Shown in pieces: positions 51,706 to 59,589 of a stretch of 64,000 nt of DNA. The first letter of the stretch is position 1; each line of letters begins with the position of its first letter. Origin of the DNA: an uncultured Chloroflexales bacterium (lineage in GTDB: Bacteria > Chloroflexota > Chloroflexia > Chloroflexales > Chloroflexaceae); the NCBI GenBank assembly GCA_937902315.1, contig CALGUG010000019.1:124001-188000 (forward strand), in the 5' to 3' direction. The translations under genes were made by a program, and so were the position numbers. The notes under the pieces were generated by a model. That model was not told where the DNA came from. It worked only from the letters and a program-made list of their open reading frames with translations, and ran no database searches.

Positions 51706-53142
51706 TTAGGGCAGCCAGAGGACGGGCGAAGCGAAGTCGACATTATCGACTAGCTTCTGGCTGGGATTCTCTCCCGGATTCCAGAGCCAAAGCGCGCCCG
51801 GCTCTTCATCGATATAACGCCCTTCATTCGGCATATCGATCAGCGGCGTCCAATCGCTGGGCAGTTGGAGCGCAAGGCTTTCGCCGTTGGGCGCCCAAGC
51901 CATCTGTTGGCCGTTGTCGAGCTCGCCGACCAGACTCGAAGCGAGCGTGATTTCACCTTGCGGCAAGAGGCTGTTGTGCGTGCCCGAGAGGTTGACCACA
52001 CTAGCTTTCCACTGCTCATAGCCGCCCCAGCCGCGCGCATCGCTTACATTGTCTTGGCTGATAGCCAGCAGGTTTGCTTGAGGGCCGAAATGCATAGGCG
52101 CCATCCAGCCTGCGCCGAGCGCGATCTTTACCCCTTTGCCCTCGAATGATTTGCCAACTTCGGTGTAAATGATGTCGGTCAGGGCTTGGTAGCCGATGAA
52201 GCGCTGATAGGCCAGGTAGTTGCCGTCGCTGCTCCAAGCTGGGCCAAAGACCAAGAGCCCATCGCTGCCGTCGCTGCTGATACCCGCTTTTGCGAAGTCC
52301 CAGCCGTTTTGACCTTGGCGGTTCACCAAGTGGATCGTATTGTTTTTGCCGAGCACAAACTGATCGCTTGAAGAGCTTTCCTGTTCGGTGGGGGCGCTGG
52401 CAAACGCGACACGCTTGCTGTCGGGCGAGATGGCTGGATCGCAGCCAGCCCCTAAGGGCAGCTCTTGGCGTGTAATGATATCGAGCAGCACCACATCGCT
52501 GTTCATACACCAACGCGACCACTCAGACCAGCCACGCTTGGGCTCGAGGTCGAGCTGAGAGGCGCTGAAAGCGATGAATTGGCCATCGGGCGAGAGCACG
52601 GCTTGGCCTTCGCTACGCTGATTATTGGTTAGTTGCGTGAGGTTGCTGCCATCGCGTTCAACCAACCAAATCTCGCTTGTTAAACCGCTGCCGCTGACAA
52701 AGGCGATTAAGCTGCCGTCGGCATTGCTGCTGAAATCGCGCACTTCTTCGGCGATCACGCGCTCGCTTTGGCTCGCCAGATCAAAGGCTATCAAGCTCGA
52801 GTCGCGCAAAAAGAGCAGCTCTCCGCTCAGGCCGGAGGGGTCGGCTGGAGTGCTCGTTTGGGCAGCCTGGGTTGCGGTTGCAGGGGCAGCGCTCGGGCTT
52901 GCAGGTTCATCTGTAGTTGTAGCAGCTGGCGGGTTGGTTGGTGTTTCAGCTGGCGTACTGCTTGGCGTGGCTTCGCTCGTTTGAGAGGGAGCTTGGCTTA
53001 TTGGTTCTGAAGCGGGGCTGGTAGCAGTAGCGTTGATTGGCGCAAGACTCGATTGAGCTGGCTGTTGGCCTGGAGCGGCACCGCAACCGACCAGCCATAA
53101 GGCTAAGATAAGCGCGACAAGATAACGGCCTTGTTGTATCAT
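51706..53142 (-). CDS. Beta-propeller (WD40/TolB-like) lipoprotein
   Basis: A lipoprotein of 478 residues. The signal peptide MIQQGRYLVALILALWLVGC ends in the lipobox LVGC. A Ser/Thr/Pro/Ala-rich spacer of about 80 residues follows. The C-terminal 370 residues are TolB-type propeller blades (LSPDGQFIAFSAS, ISPDSKRVAFAS, WSSDGNYLAYQRF, WAPNGESLALQL). It sits on the outer face of the membrane and may bind a polymer or protein partner; no catalytic motif is visible. The ATG at 53142 is chosen because GAGG lies six bases upstream of it; the ORF opens at 53154. A hairpin lies after the neighbouring parvulin gene. Confidence 0.82.
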   Translation of the reverse strand: MIQQGRYLVALILALWLVGCGAAPGQQPAQSSLAPINATATSPASEPISQAPSQTSEATPSSTPAETPTNPPAATTTDEPASPSAAPATATQAAQTSTPADPSGLSGELLFLRDSSLIAFDLASQSERVIAEEVRDFSSNADGSLIAFVSGSGLTSEIWLVERDGSNLTQLTNNQRSEGQAVLSPDGQFIAFSASQLDLEPKRGWSEWSRWCMNSDVVLLDIITRQELPLGAGCDPAISPDSKRVAFASAPTEQESSSSDQFVLGKNNTIHLVNRQGQNGWDFAKAGISSDGSDGLLVFGPAWSSDGNYLAYQRFIGYQALTDIIYTEVGKSFEGKGVKIALGAGWMAPMHFGPQANLLAISQDNVSDARGWGGYEQWKASVVNLSGTHNSLLPQGEITLASSLVGELDNGQQMAWAPNGESLALQLPSDWTPLIDMPNEGRYIDEEPGALWLWNPGENPSQKLVDNVDFASPVLWLP

Positions 53143-53302
53143 GGCGATCCTCATTCTATGTCAGATAGTTTAGGATACCGTTTTATATGGTATATAGCAT
53201 AAACGCGATTCAGCTTGTTTATGTTGCGATTTTTAGCTGACAACAAGCTGATGGCAAGGTGTAGGAACGCCTGAGGTGGAGAGAAGATGACTCTAACAGA
53301 AT

Positions 53303-53328
53303 GAGAAGCTGCCAGATAGCAGCTTCTC
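53303..53328 (-). terminator. Hairpin after the parvulin gene
   Basis: Perfect 10-bp arms GAGAAGCTGC / GCAGCTTCTC and a 6-base loop. On the minus strand it is followed by ATTCTGTT, a weak T run. Confidence 0.6.
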
Positions 53329-53344
53329 GGACATGCTGAATCGT

Positions 53345-54544
53345 TTAGGACGCGGGTGTAGGAGTGGGAACCAGCGTGCTTGGGTCAACCAAAACCTCGA
53401 TCTCGCCGTTTTGCAGTGCGGTCTGGCGCAGCTCCTCAACCCAAGGAACGAAGGTCTTTTCAAAGGCTTCCAGCACGGCCTGCGACTGGAAGAATTGACG
53501 ATTCTCGAGCGGTCGGAATTCCGGCCCTTCCAGCAGCTTGATGATGTGCCAGCCGAAATCTGACTGCACCAAGCGTACTTCGTTTGGCTTCATACTGAAG
53601 ATCGCATCTTCGAATTCGCTCACGAACACGCCCTTAGGCGCCCAGCCAAGGTCGCCGCCGTTCACTTGCGATCCGGGATCTTCCGATCGTTCGCTCGCTA
53701 AGGTGGCGAAATCAGCCCCTGCCTCGATCTCTTTCAACAAGGCTTCTGCCTCGCTCTTGCGCGCCTCGATCGCTTCGGCACTATCGCCTATAAGCAAAAT
53801 GTGGCTGGCATGGGCTTGCTCAACGATGGTGTGTTGGTTCACCATCGCGTCGACCTTCTGTTGATCGGCCAGCAGTTCGCGCAATGTATCGACCGAGTCG
53901 ATCGAGCTTGCCTGCAGGAAGGACAGAAACTGCTCTTCGTCGTTACCCATTTGGGCGCGGAGCATTTCGATCTGCTGATCGATCGCGGCTTCGTCGGCTT
54001 GAATGCCCGCTGCTTCAGCAGCTTGCACTACCAGTTCGAAGTCGATCAACTGGTCTAAAATATTGATCGGGTCTTGGCCGTCGATCCAACTGCGCGAAAA
54101 CTCGGCGCGTGTGATGGTATCTTGGCCGACACGTGCGATCACTTGGCTGGCTTCGTTGCCGGGGCCAAGGCTCCAGCGGGTAGCCAACAGGCCGATACCA
54201 GCGCCAATGGCTGCTAATAGGATCAGGCCGCCGATCAGCGCAAACCAGTTGGGTTTGCTGTCTTCTTCATACTCGATATCTTCTTCGCCTTCGTATTCGT
54301 CTTCAAGCGAATAGTCTGAAGCGTTGGCTTCATCGAGTGGGCTCTGTTCGACATTGCGGCGTACATCATCGGCGCTGAAACCAAAGGGAGCATCTTCGGG
54401 AAGATCTTCGCTATAAGTCTCAGATTGGGACAGGTCGGGAGTAAGATCGCTCGATGAGGGTGAATCTGTAGAAGGTTCTTGGCTGGACGGCTCCGGTTCA
54501 ATAGATGGTCGCTTTGGGTCCAGCTCGTCTTTCGGTTCTGACAA
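53345..54544 (-). CDS. Membrane-anchored parvulin-type peptidyl-prolyl isomerase
   Basis: A 399-residue protein. A 97-residue acidic cytosolic N-terminus (Ser/Pro/Glu/Asp-rich) is followed by one TM (about 100-122: NWFALIGGLILLAAIGAGIGLL) and an extracytoplasmic part. That part has a SurA_N-like helical domain (about 135-245) and a PPIC-type rotamase (about 250-345: ASHILLIGDS..., DPGSQVNGGDLGWAPKGVFVSEFEDAIFSM, FGWHIIKLLEG). It resembles PrsA/SurA foldases that help proteins fold after export. The N-terminal acidic tail is unusually long. The TTG start is supported by AAGGAG eight bases upstream. Confidence 0.87.
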   Translation of the reverse strand: MSEPKDELDPKRPSIEPEPSSQEPSTDSPSSSDLTPDLSQSETYSEDLPEDAPFGFSADDVRRNVEQSPLDEANASDYSLEDEYEGEEDIEYEEDSKPNWFALIGGLILLAAIGAGIGLLATRWSLGPGNEASQVIARVGQDTITRAEFSRSWIDGQDPINILDQLIDFELVVQAAEAAGIQADEAAIDQQIEMLRAQMGNDEEQFLSFLQASSIDSVDTLRELLADQQKVDAMVNQHTIVEQAHASHILLIGDSAEAIEARKSEAEALLKEIEAGADFATLASERSEDPGSQVNGGDLGWAPKGVFVSEFEDAIFSMKPNEVRLVQSDFGWHIIKLLEGPEFRPLENRQFFQSQAVLEAFEKTFVPWVEELRQTALQNGEIEVLVDPSTLVPTPTPAS

Positions 54545-54768
54545 CGTCTATTCTCCTTAGGAATCTCTTTGCTGCGGTCTATGGTATACCATAGCGCCTA
54601 GATAATACCATCGTACCACACTCTGCTATGCGGCGCTACGCCCTAGATCGCAAAGTGCAGCGCTGTATGACCCCAAAAGCAAAGATCTCTCGACAAAAGC
54701 GCGACGACTTGGTAAGATGAAGTTAGTCTCGCTTCGAATATTCCTTATTTGTTGGGACTATCGAAGGG

Positions 54769-54797
54769 TTGCAAAATTATGCACTGTAGGCTATAGT
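54769..54797 (+). promoter_or_regulatory. Promoter TTGCAA-N17-TATAGT for tRNA-Arg
   Basis: A -35 TTGCAA at 54769-54774 and -10 TATAGT at 54792-54797 with a 17-base spacer, placing the transcript start a few bases before the tRNA. Confidence 0.7.
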
Positions 54798-54809
54798 AAG
54801 AGATCGAAT

Positions 54810-54885
54810 GGGGCTGTAGCTCAGTGGATAGAGCAGCGACCTTCTAAGTCGTTGGTCGGGCGTTCGAATCGCCCCAGCCTCGCCA
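54810..54885 (+). tRNA. tRNA-Arg (anticodon TCT)
   Basis: All arms pair. The acceptor GGGGCTG pairs with CAGCCTC (one G-T), the D arm contains GCTCAGTGGATAGAGC, the anticodon stem CGAC flanks loop CTTCTAA with anticodon TCT, and the T arm has GTTCGAATC. The discriminator is G and CCA is encoded. A small membrane protein gene follows 22 bases later. Confidence 0.95.
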
Positions 54886-54907
54886 TTTTCTTAGTAGGTA
54901 GTCGCTT

Positions 54908-55018
54908 ATGACGTGGGAAGAGTTATTTCCGATCGCGGTTTTTACGGGGATCCCCTTCATCATCGCGTTCGTTCTGCTCGTGATCGCGTTCGATAAACGC
55001 AGACGTGATCGCTCCTAA
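54908..55018 (+). CDS. Small single-TM protein (36 residues)
   Basis: A short ORF starting ATG ACG TGG and ending TAA. The protein has a polar start (MTWEELFP), one hydrophobic segment (IAVFTGIPFIIAFVLLVIAF) and a basic end (DKRRRDRS), so a membrane protein with its C terminus in the cytoplasm. A TAGGTAG lies upstream. A terminator follows 14 bases after the stop, so this ORF closes the unit begun by tRNA-Arg. Small subunits of respiratory or transport complexes look like this; the partner is unknown. Confidence 0.6.
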   Translation: MTWEELFPIAVFTGIPFIIAFVLLVIAFDKRRRDRS

Positions 55019-55031
55019 AGTAATAGGTTAC

Positions 55032-55061
55032 AAAAAGCGGGCCTTTGGGCCTGTTTTTTGT
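55032..55061 (+). terminator. Rho-independent terminator
   Basis: An A-rich run, a short G+C stem (CGGGCC / GGCCTG, one G-T) and TTTTTTG. It ends the tRNA-Arg and small membrane protein transcript. Confidence 0.75.
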
Positions 55062-55135
55062 TTGATGCGCCTTTGAGCTTCGATTCCCGCAATCTTGGCC
55101 TATTGATCGATAGCATAACCTATTCCATAATTTTT

Positions 55136-55185
55136 CTTTTTTGGTCTTCGACAGAGCGAAACTTCGCAATGACAGTGGCTTAGGG
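55136..55185 (+). repeat. Type A dispersed element, copy A9, decayed
   Basis: TTTTGGTCTTCGACAGAGCG differs from the A core at several places and is followed by AAACTTCGCAATGACAG. The hairpin and terminal repeats are not recognisable. Confidence 0.5.
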
Positions 55186-55214
55186 TTTGCACTGCAAGAT
55201 CGCAGCGAAGCTGC

Positions 55215-55325
55215 GACATAGCAGCTTGAATGGAAGGACGGCGACTTGATAGCCGTAGGCGGACGCGCTTATAGCCTTTTTGCTGGTTGTAACTTTTCCG
55301 CCTGTAGCTGGCGAGAAATCAGAAC
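55215..55325 (-). repeat. Type B dispersed element, copy B17
   Basis: GAATGGAAGGACGGCGAC, then inverted B core (GATAGCCGTAGGCGGACGCG at about 55249), then partner arm TTTTCCGCCTG. The stretch 55326-55640 holds no gene that I can support. Confidence 0.75.
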
Positions 55326-55644
55326 TAGCTCTCCTCTTGAACTTCCTCGTTTGTGGTGGTCAAAACGTGTCTACTGGAATGTAGCTTGCTGTCGCTTGCT
55401 CTTGTTCACGCGTGAAAAAAGGCTGGCTGATGGCCGGAGTTGCAAACTTGATAGAGCAGTTGGCTGATCTACCGTCTTGTGAGTGATGATCGCTGAGAAA
55501 CCTCTGTAGTTCGTTTACCGTATATCTATGCGAGCAGACGCGTCTGAAATCGCTGTGGTTTTTGGCGGAGGCTCTTGGGGGCTGATCTTTGTTGGTGGTC
55601 AGATTCTTGCAGTGAGAACCCTTAGCTGGACGTTTGGATATGAA

Positions 55645-55687
55645 AAAAGGAGAAGTTACGATCCGAGAGGTCGTGACTTCTCCTTTT
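55645..55687 (-). terminator. Terminator of tRNA-Leu
   Basis: 17-bp arms with one G-T pair (AAAAGGAGAAGTTACGA / TCGTGACTTCTCCTTTT) and a 9-base loop. On the minus strand TTTTTTC follows. It begins five bases past the tRNA end. Confidence 0.85.
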
Positions 55688-55691
55688 CTGC

Positions 55692-55777
55692 TGGTGCCGA
55701 AGACGGGAGTCGAACCCGTACGAGGTTGCCCTCAGCGGTTTTTAAGACCGCAGCGTCTGCCATTCCGCCACTCCGGC
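55692..55777 (-). tRNA. tRNA-Leu (anticodon TAA)
   Basis: Read on the minus strand: acceptor GCCGGAG pairs with CTTCGGC (one G-T), the anticodon stem GCGGT/ACCGC encloses CTTAAAA with anticodon TAA, a long variable arm (TGAGGGCAACCTC) is typical of class II tRNA, the T arm has GGTTCGACTCC, the discriminator is A and CCA is encoded. Confidence 0.95.
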
Positions 55778-55788
55778 GTACGCCCTAT

Positions 55789-55817
55789 ATGATAGTGCCA
55801 GATTGCAAACCTGTCAA
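55789..55817 (-). promoter_or_regulatory. Promoter TTGACA-N17-TATCAT for tRNA-Leu
   Basis: On the minus strand a consensus -35 TTGACA (55817-55812), a 17-base spacer and TATCAT (55794-55789), 11 bases before the mature tRNA. Confidence 0.8.
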
Positions 55818-55922
55818 CTCGCTTGCTCGGGATCTCTTGTTGGGTTGCAGGAAGCTATTGCGTATGTGTTTACAATCCTTCACTCATAATTAACAAAAGT
55901 TGAAATTTGGTTAAAAAGATTG

Positions 55923-55931
55923 TGTTATAAT
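55923..55931 (+). promoter_or_regulatory. TATAAT -10 box before the substrate-binding protein gene
   Basis: TATAAT at 55926-55931 in the context TGTGTTATAAT, 48 bases before the ATG. A TTGAAA lies upstream with a long (20-base) spacer. Confidence 0.5.
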
Positions 55932-55978
55932 GCACAAACTCCGATATATGATCTCGTTTTGCGGAAGAAAGGTTAGTT

Positions 55979-57592
55979 ATGAAGTCTCTGCGTCTAGTAC
56001 AAGTCTTAATAACACTGCTTGTGCTAATAGGCTGCACTTCAGCTCCTAGCGTTTCTGAAGCACGAACCGAACTTCATTGGGCGGTAGTGGGTGTAAGCGA
56101 TTTGCCCTCGCTCGATCCGGCTCGTCCAAACGATACCCATTCGGTTAAAGTGATTAACTTGGTCTTTAGTGGACTGGTCCGTCTCGATGCGCAGTTAACG
56201 GTTCAGCCTGAGGCGGCGAACTATTGGACTGTGAGCGCTGACGGGAGAGTGTATACGTTTAAACTGCGCGAAAACCTGATGTTTGGTGATGGCAGCGCCC
56301 TCACAGCTCACGATTTCGCGGCTTCGATCAATCGAGCGCTTCAACCTCATGAGCCATCGAACGGCGCTTTGTCTCATCTGGGCCAGATCAGTGGTGCCCG
56401 AGAAGTTACCGAGGGTAAAGCAAGCCAGGCCGAGGGCGTGCGCGTGGTCGATGATCATACCTTGGAGATCACCCTTGAAGCTCCTGTAGCCTCTTTTTTG
56501 GCTCAGTTGACCTTCCCCTTCGCGTTTGCCCTGCCAGAGAAAGCCCGCGAAGCTGATGCGAGCTGGTTCGATAAGGCCTTCGGAAGTGGCCCATTCCGCG
56601 TAAAGCAGTGGATCCATAACAAAGAGATCATTCTGGAGGCGAACCCCTACTACTGGCGCGGGCAGCCGAATGTCGCCACGATCAGAATGCCCTTTTATCG
56701 CGATAGCGAGACAGCCTATCAAGCCTATTTGGATGGCAAGCTGGATGTGATGGGCAACCAGCAAAACGGCGTGCCCGCTAATCGAGTCAAAGAGGCTGAA
56801 AAGATGCCCGACTTACGCACAACGACTTCGCTGACTGTGCGTTATATCGGTTTTAATAATCTGCAAGCGCCTTTCGATAATCGTTATGTGCGCCAAGCCT
56901 TCGCACTCGCTGTCGATAAGCATAGTTTGGCTCAGAACGACTTGGCTGGTACGGTTGTGCCCACCGATCGCATTCTGCCGCCTAGTTTGGCAGGTTCACA
57001 GTTTAGCGTGCGAGGGCATAGTTATGATCCGGTGGGGGCGCGGGCGGCTTTAGGCTTGGCGGGCTTTTTAAGCGGGCAAGAGTTACCGCCCATTACGCTC
57101 AGCTATGGCGAAGAGGGCGACAATGCTATCGTTGTGCAGGCTTTGCAAAACCATTGGCGCGAGAGTCTGGGTGTTGAGGTGCGCCTCGAGGGTCTGCCAC
57201 TGGCCGAGTTTAATAAGCGTCTGAGCGAGACCTATACCTCTCCTGAAACCGGCTTGCAGCTCTATTTGAGCATTTGGAGCGCCGATTATCCTGACCCGCA
57301 GAATTTCCTCTCTCAGCAGCTTCACTCTGATCAGCCCAACAATAACGGGCACTGGTCGGACCCCGAGTTCGACGCTTTGGTGGAGGCCGCTGATAGCATG
57401 AGTGCTCAAGATCAGCTGCTCGAACGCTTGCAGCTCTATGCTCAAGCCGAACAGATCGCGCTCGATAAGGTCGCTTGGCTGCCGCTTTATAACCCTAAAA
57501 TGTATGCTTTGGTTCGTCCATCAGTGACCGGGCTGGCTTTTACCCCTCAGGGGATCATCGTTCCTAATTGGGCTAGCGTGCAGATCTATTAA
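55979..57592 (+). CDS. Peptide/nickel-type ABC substrate-binding lipoprotein (SBP_bac_5)
   Basis: A 537-residue exported lipoprotein. The signal peptide MKSLRLVQVLITLLVLIGC ends in a lipobox. The mature protein is a family 5 binding protein: DLPSLDPARPNDTHSVKVINLVFSGLVRLD, then YTFKLRENLMFGDGSALTAHDFAASINRAL, GSGPFRVKQWIHNKEIILEANPYYWRG, RQAFALAVDKHSL, and WSADYPDPQNFLSQQ. It probably binds oligopeptides or a similar ligand for uptake. No permease or ATPase gene follows; a dispersed repeat begins two bases after the stop. The ribosome binding site is AAAGG seven bases upstream. Confidence 0.9.
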   Translation: MKSLRLVQVLITLLVLIGCTSAPSVSEARTELHWAVVGVSDLPSLDPARPNDTHSVKVINLVFSGLVRLDAQLTVQPEAANYWTVSADGRVYTFKLRENLMFGDGSALTAHDFAASINRALQPHEPSNGALSHLGQISGAREVTEGKASQAEGVRVVDDHTLEITLEAPVASFLAQLTFPFAFALPEKAREADASWFDKAFGSGPFRVKQWIHNKEIILEANPYYWRGQPNVATIRMPFYRDSETAYQAYLDGKLDVMGNQQNGVPANRVKEAEKMPDLRTTTSLTVRYIGFNNLQAPFDNRYVRQAFALAVDKHSLAQNDLAGTVVPTDRILPPSLAGSQFSVRGHSYDPVGARAALGLAGFLSGQELPPITLSYGEEGDNAIVVQALQNHWRESLGVEVRLEGLPLAEFNKRLSETYTSPETGLQLYLSIWSADYPDPQNFLSQQLHSDQPNNNGHWSDPEFDALVEAADSMSAQDQLLERLQLYAQAEQIALDKVAWLPLYNPKMYALVRPSVTGLAFTPQGIIVPNWASVQIY

Positions 57593-57593
57593 T

Positions 57594-57761
57594 TACCAAA
57601 TCCGTTTGATTAGTTCAGCACTCTGGCGGCTTGGTTTCTACCCCAAAGAGGGTTGCTAGCGCGTCCGCCTACGGCTACCAACCGCTCGCCCATAACCATG
57701 ATGTTGTAGCAGTGTAGCGAGAGACCGTCCCAAATACGACGATTCAAGCGGATTTCGTATC
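57594..57761 (+). repeat. Type B dispersed element, copy B9, complete
   Basis: Left end TACCAAATCCGTTTGATTAG, CTGGCGGCTTGG arm, B core at 57660, and right end GATTCAAGCGGATTTCGTAT. Both terminal inverted repeats are readable, giving about 168 bp. It starts two bases after the binding-protein stop codon. Confidence 0.9.
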
Positions 57762-57778
57762 AACTATTCGACAAACTG

Positions 57779-57818
57779 AAAGACCAGCCAGCTGATCGAT
57801 GCTGACTGGTCTTTTTCG
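57779..57818. terminator. Bidirectional terminator
   Basis: 14-bp arms with one mismatch (AAAGACCAGCCAGC / GCTGACTGGTCTTT) and an 8-base loop, flanked by T runs on the plus strand. It lies between convergent genes. Confidence 0.75.
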
Positions 57819-58538
57819 TTAATCGTGCCCGCCGATATAGCGCTGGATCATCTGTTGCCAATAGGGCCAGTCGTGGGCCCAGCCGTTCCACCAGCGCATG
57901 GCGTGCCAGACATTTTTCGACCAGAGAATCTGTGAAAGGCGGTCGTTGCTCCAGGCGGCGGGATCTTCTTTGCCGATCGCTAGAATAATGTCTTGCTTGC
58001 GAATAGCGTCTAGCTGCGGCGATTCGGGCATGTTCTGCATAAATTCGACCGGATTGTGGAAGTAGATCGAATCGTGAGTATCGCCCCCGAAGAAGCGGCG
58101 CAGATCGTAGAGACCGCTGAGGGCTACGATCCGGTTGACGCTTTCGGGGTGGCGAAAGCCGAAGTTGATGGCGTGGCTTGCGCCAAACGAGCAGCCAGTG
58201 ACGATCAAGTAGGGGTGCGGGTTGTTCTGGCGTGCGAACGGTATGACTTCCGTCAAGATGTAACCTTCGTACTGGTCGTGACGAAAGAGACGCGTACCGC
58301 TCTGTTCGCCATAGTTGTACCAGCTTTCTCCATCGATGCTATCTAGACAGATCAGCTGAAACCAACCTTGTTCGATCGGATGTCTGAGCGCCTCGATCAT
58401 TCCATGCTCTTCGTAGTCGTAGAAACGACCGTTTGAAGTTGGAAAGACCAACACCAGCGCACCGGCGTGACCGAAGACCAGCAACTCCATTGTGCGATCA
58501 AGTGCAGTGCTGTGCCACTGATGATAGGAACGATGCAT
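57819..58538 (-). CDS. Alpha/beta-hydrolase fold esterase
   Basis: A 239-residue serine hydrolase. The nucleophile elbow is VTGCSFGASHAINFG with Ser117. The His is in GWAHDWPYWQQM near the end, and the acid is probably in LAIGKEDPAAWSN. It resembles the esterase D/putative esterase family, which cleaves acyl esters such as S-formylglutathione or mycolate-like substrates; the substrate is unreadable. No signal peptide. AAGGA lies seven bases before the ATG. It is monocistronic. Confidence 0.83.
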   Translation of the reverse strand: MHRSYHQWHSTALDRTMELLVFGHAGALVLVFPTSNGRFYDYEEHGMIEALRHPIEQGWFQLICLDSIDGESWYNYGEQSGTRLFRHDQYEGYILTEVIPFARQNNPHPYLIVTGCSFGASHAINFGFRHPESVNRIVALSGLYDLRRFFGGDTHDSIYFHNPVEFMQNMPESPQLDAIRKQDIILAIGKEDPAAWSNDRLSQILWSKNVWHAMRWWNGWAHDWPYWQQMIQRYIGGHD

Positions 58539-58586
58539 GGGATTTCCTTACGACTTATGGGGGCTTATCCAACCTTTATGCTTGTA

Positions 58587-58694
58587 ATACCAAATCCGTT
58601 TGATTAGGTTCTCTTTGGCCTTCGGCAGAGCGGAACATGATTCTTTTCGTTTTTCTGAGCTAAGAGAATGCACCTCTTTAAACGGATTTGGTAT
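58587..58694 (+). repeat. Type A dispersed element, copy A10, intact terminal repeats
   Basis: Bounded by perfect 15-bp inverted repeats ATACCAAATCCGTTT (58587-58601) and its complement (58680-58694). The core GGCCTTCGGCAGAGCGGAAC lies at 58618. The internal hairpin is degenerate in this copy. This is the clearest single element in the window, 108 bp long, in the gap between esterase and cyclo-ligase genes. Confidence 0.92.
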
Positions 58695-58770
58695 AACCTG
58701 CTTCTAAAGCCTAGCAGCAAGTTATGTGCAACAAGCTCAGACCTCTTCGCAACGCTTTGCGAGCGTGGAT

Positions 58771-59358
58771 TTAGGAAGTCGGCGAGTACAAGACTTCTTG
58801 TTCGGTGACGATCGCCCTAAGTGGAATGTCGTGCGCTTCGTTTGGCAGCTCTGGAACTTCTTGAATAGCGAAGCCAAGGCCTATGGCAGTGGCCGAACTG
58901 TGTGCCAAAAAGCGGTCGTAGTAGCCTTTGCCATAGCCCAAACGCTGACAACGTCGGTCGAAGCCTAGCAAGGGCACAATGATCAGATCGATTTCGTTTG
59001 GATCGCAGGGCACGGCCTGCGGTGGGTGGCGCGTGCCGAATTCCCCGCTGCTGAGCTGTTCGAGCGCTGCCGCTTCGAGCCAGCGATGTTCGAGGGTTGG
59101 TTGTTGGGGCACAACAACGGGCACGGCGACGCGCTTGCCGAGTTGCAGTGCGTGGTTGATCAAGAGAAGGGTATCGACTTCGGAGCGAATGGCGAGATAG
59201 ACGTGGATTGCGCGGGCTTGTTGAAAGAGATCGAGCTCGATTAAGCGGGCGCAGATCCGCTCGCTACGCTCTGAGCGTCTGTCCAATTGGTTACGTAGCT
59301 TTACTAAATTGGCACGTAAGCTCTTCTTCAATTGGCTGCGTTCTTCAGGTGTTTTCAT
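58771..59358 (-). CDS. 5-formyltetrahydrofolate cyclo-ligase
   Basis: A 195-residue enzyme that converts 5-formyl-THF to 5,10-methenyl-THF using ATP. The family marks are the N-terminal KKSLRANLVKLRNQLD helix, VYLAIRSEVDT, the phosphate/folate motif VPLLGFDRRCQRLGYGKGYYDRFL and the closing VPELPNEAHDIPLRAIVTE. The ATG at 59358 begins MKTPEERSQ and gives the family's usual length; the longer ORF adds 22 residues. The ribosome binding site is weak. It is monocistronic. Confidence 0.92.
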   Translation of the reverse strand: MKTPEERSQLKKSLRANLVKLRNQLDRRSERSERICARLIELDLFQQARAIHVYLAIRSEVDTLLLINHALQLGKRVAVPVVVPQQPTLEHRWLEAAALEQLSSGEFGTRHPPQAVPCDPNEIDLIIVPLLGFDRRCQRLGYGKGYYDRFLAHSSATAIGLGFAIQEVPELPNEAHDIPLRAIVTEQEVLYSPTS

Positions 59359-59521
59359 TGGCTCTGCAAAGCGTATCGCGGCTTTAGGTAGGCCATTGTA
59401 GCATATCTCGATTGCTTTTTGCATACTTTTGAAAAAAGTTTCACCAAGGTGGGGGAGCGATCGCTCGATTCAAATTGAACCAAAAAACGACACGATTGTG
59501 ACATTACATGTCGCACATTTG

Positions 59522-59530
59522 TGCTATAAT
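59522..59530 (+). promoter_or_regulatory. Extended -10 promoter (TGCTATAAT)
   Basis: TATAAT at 59525-59530 with TGC upstream, 60 bases before the unknown gene at 59590. An imperfect dyad, TGTGACATTACATGTCGCACA-like, at about 59497-59517 overlaps the expected -35 region. Confidence 0.6.
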
Positions 59531-59589
59531 GGGGCAAAGCCTAGCTTTTGGGCACAGCGATACGAGTATTGTACAGAAAAGAAGAGCAA

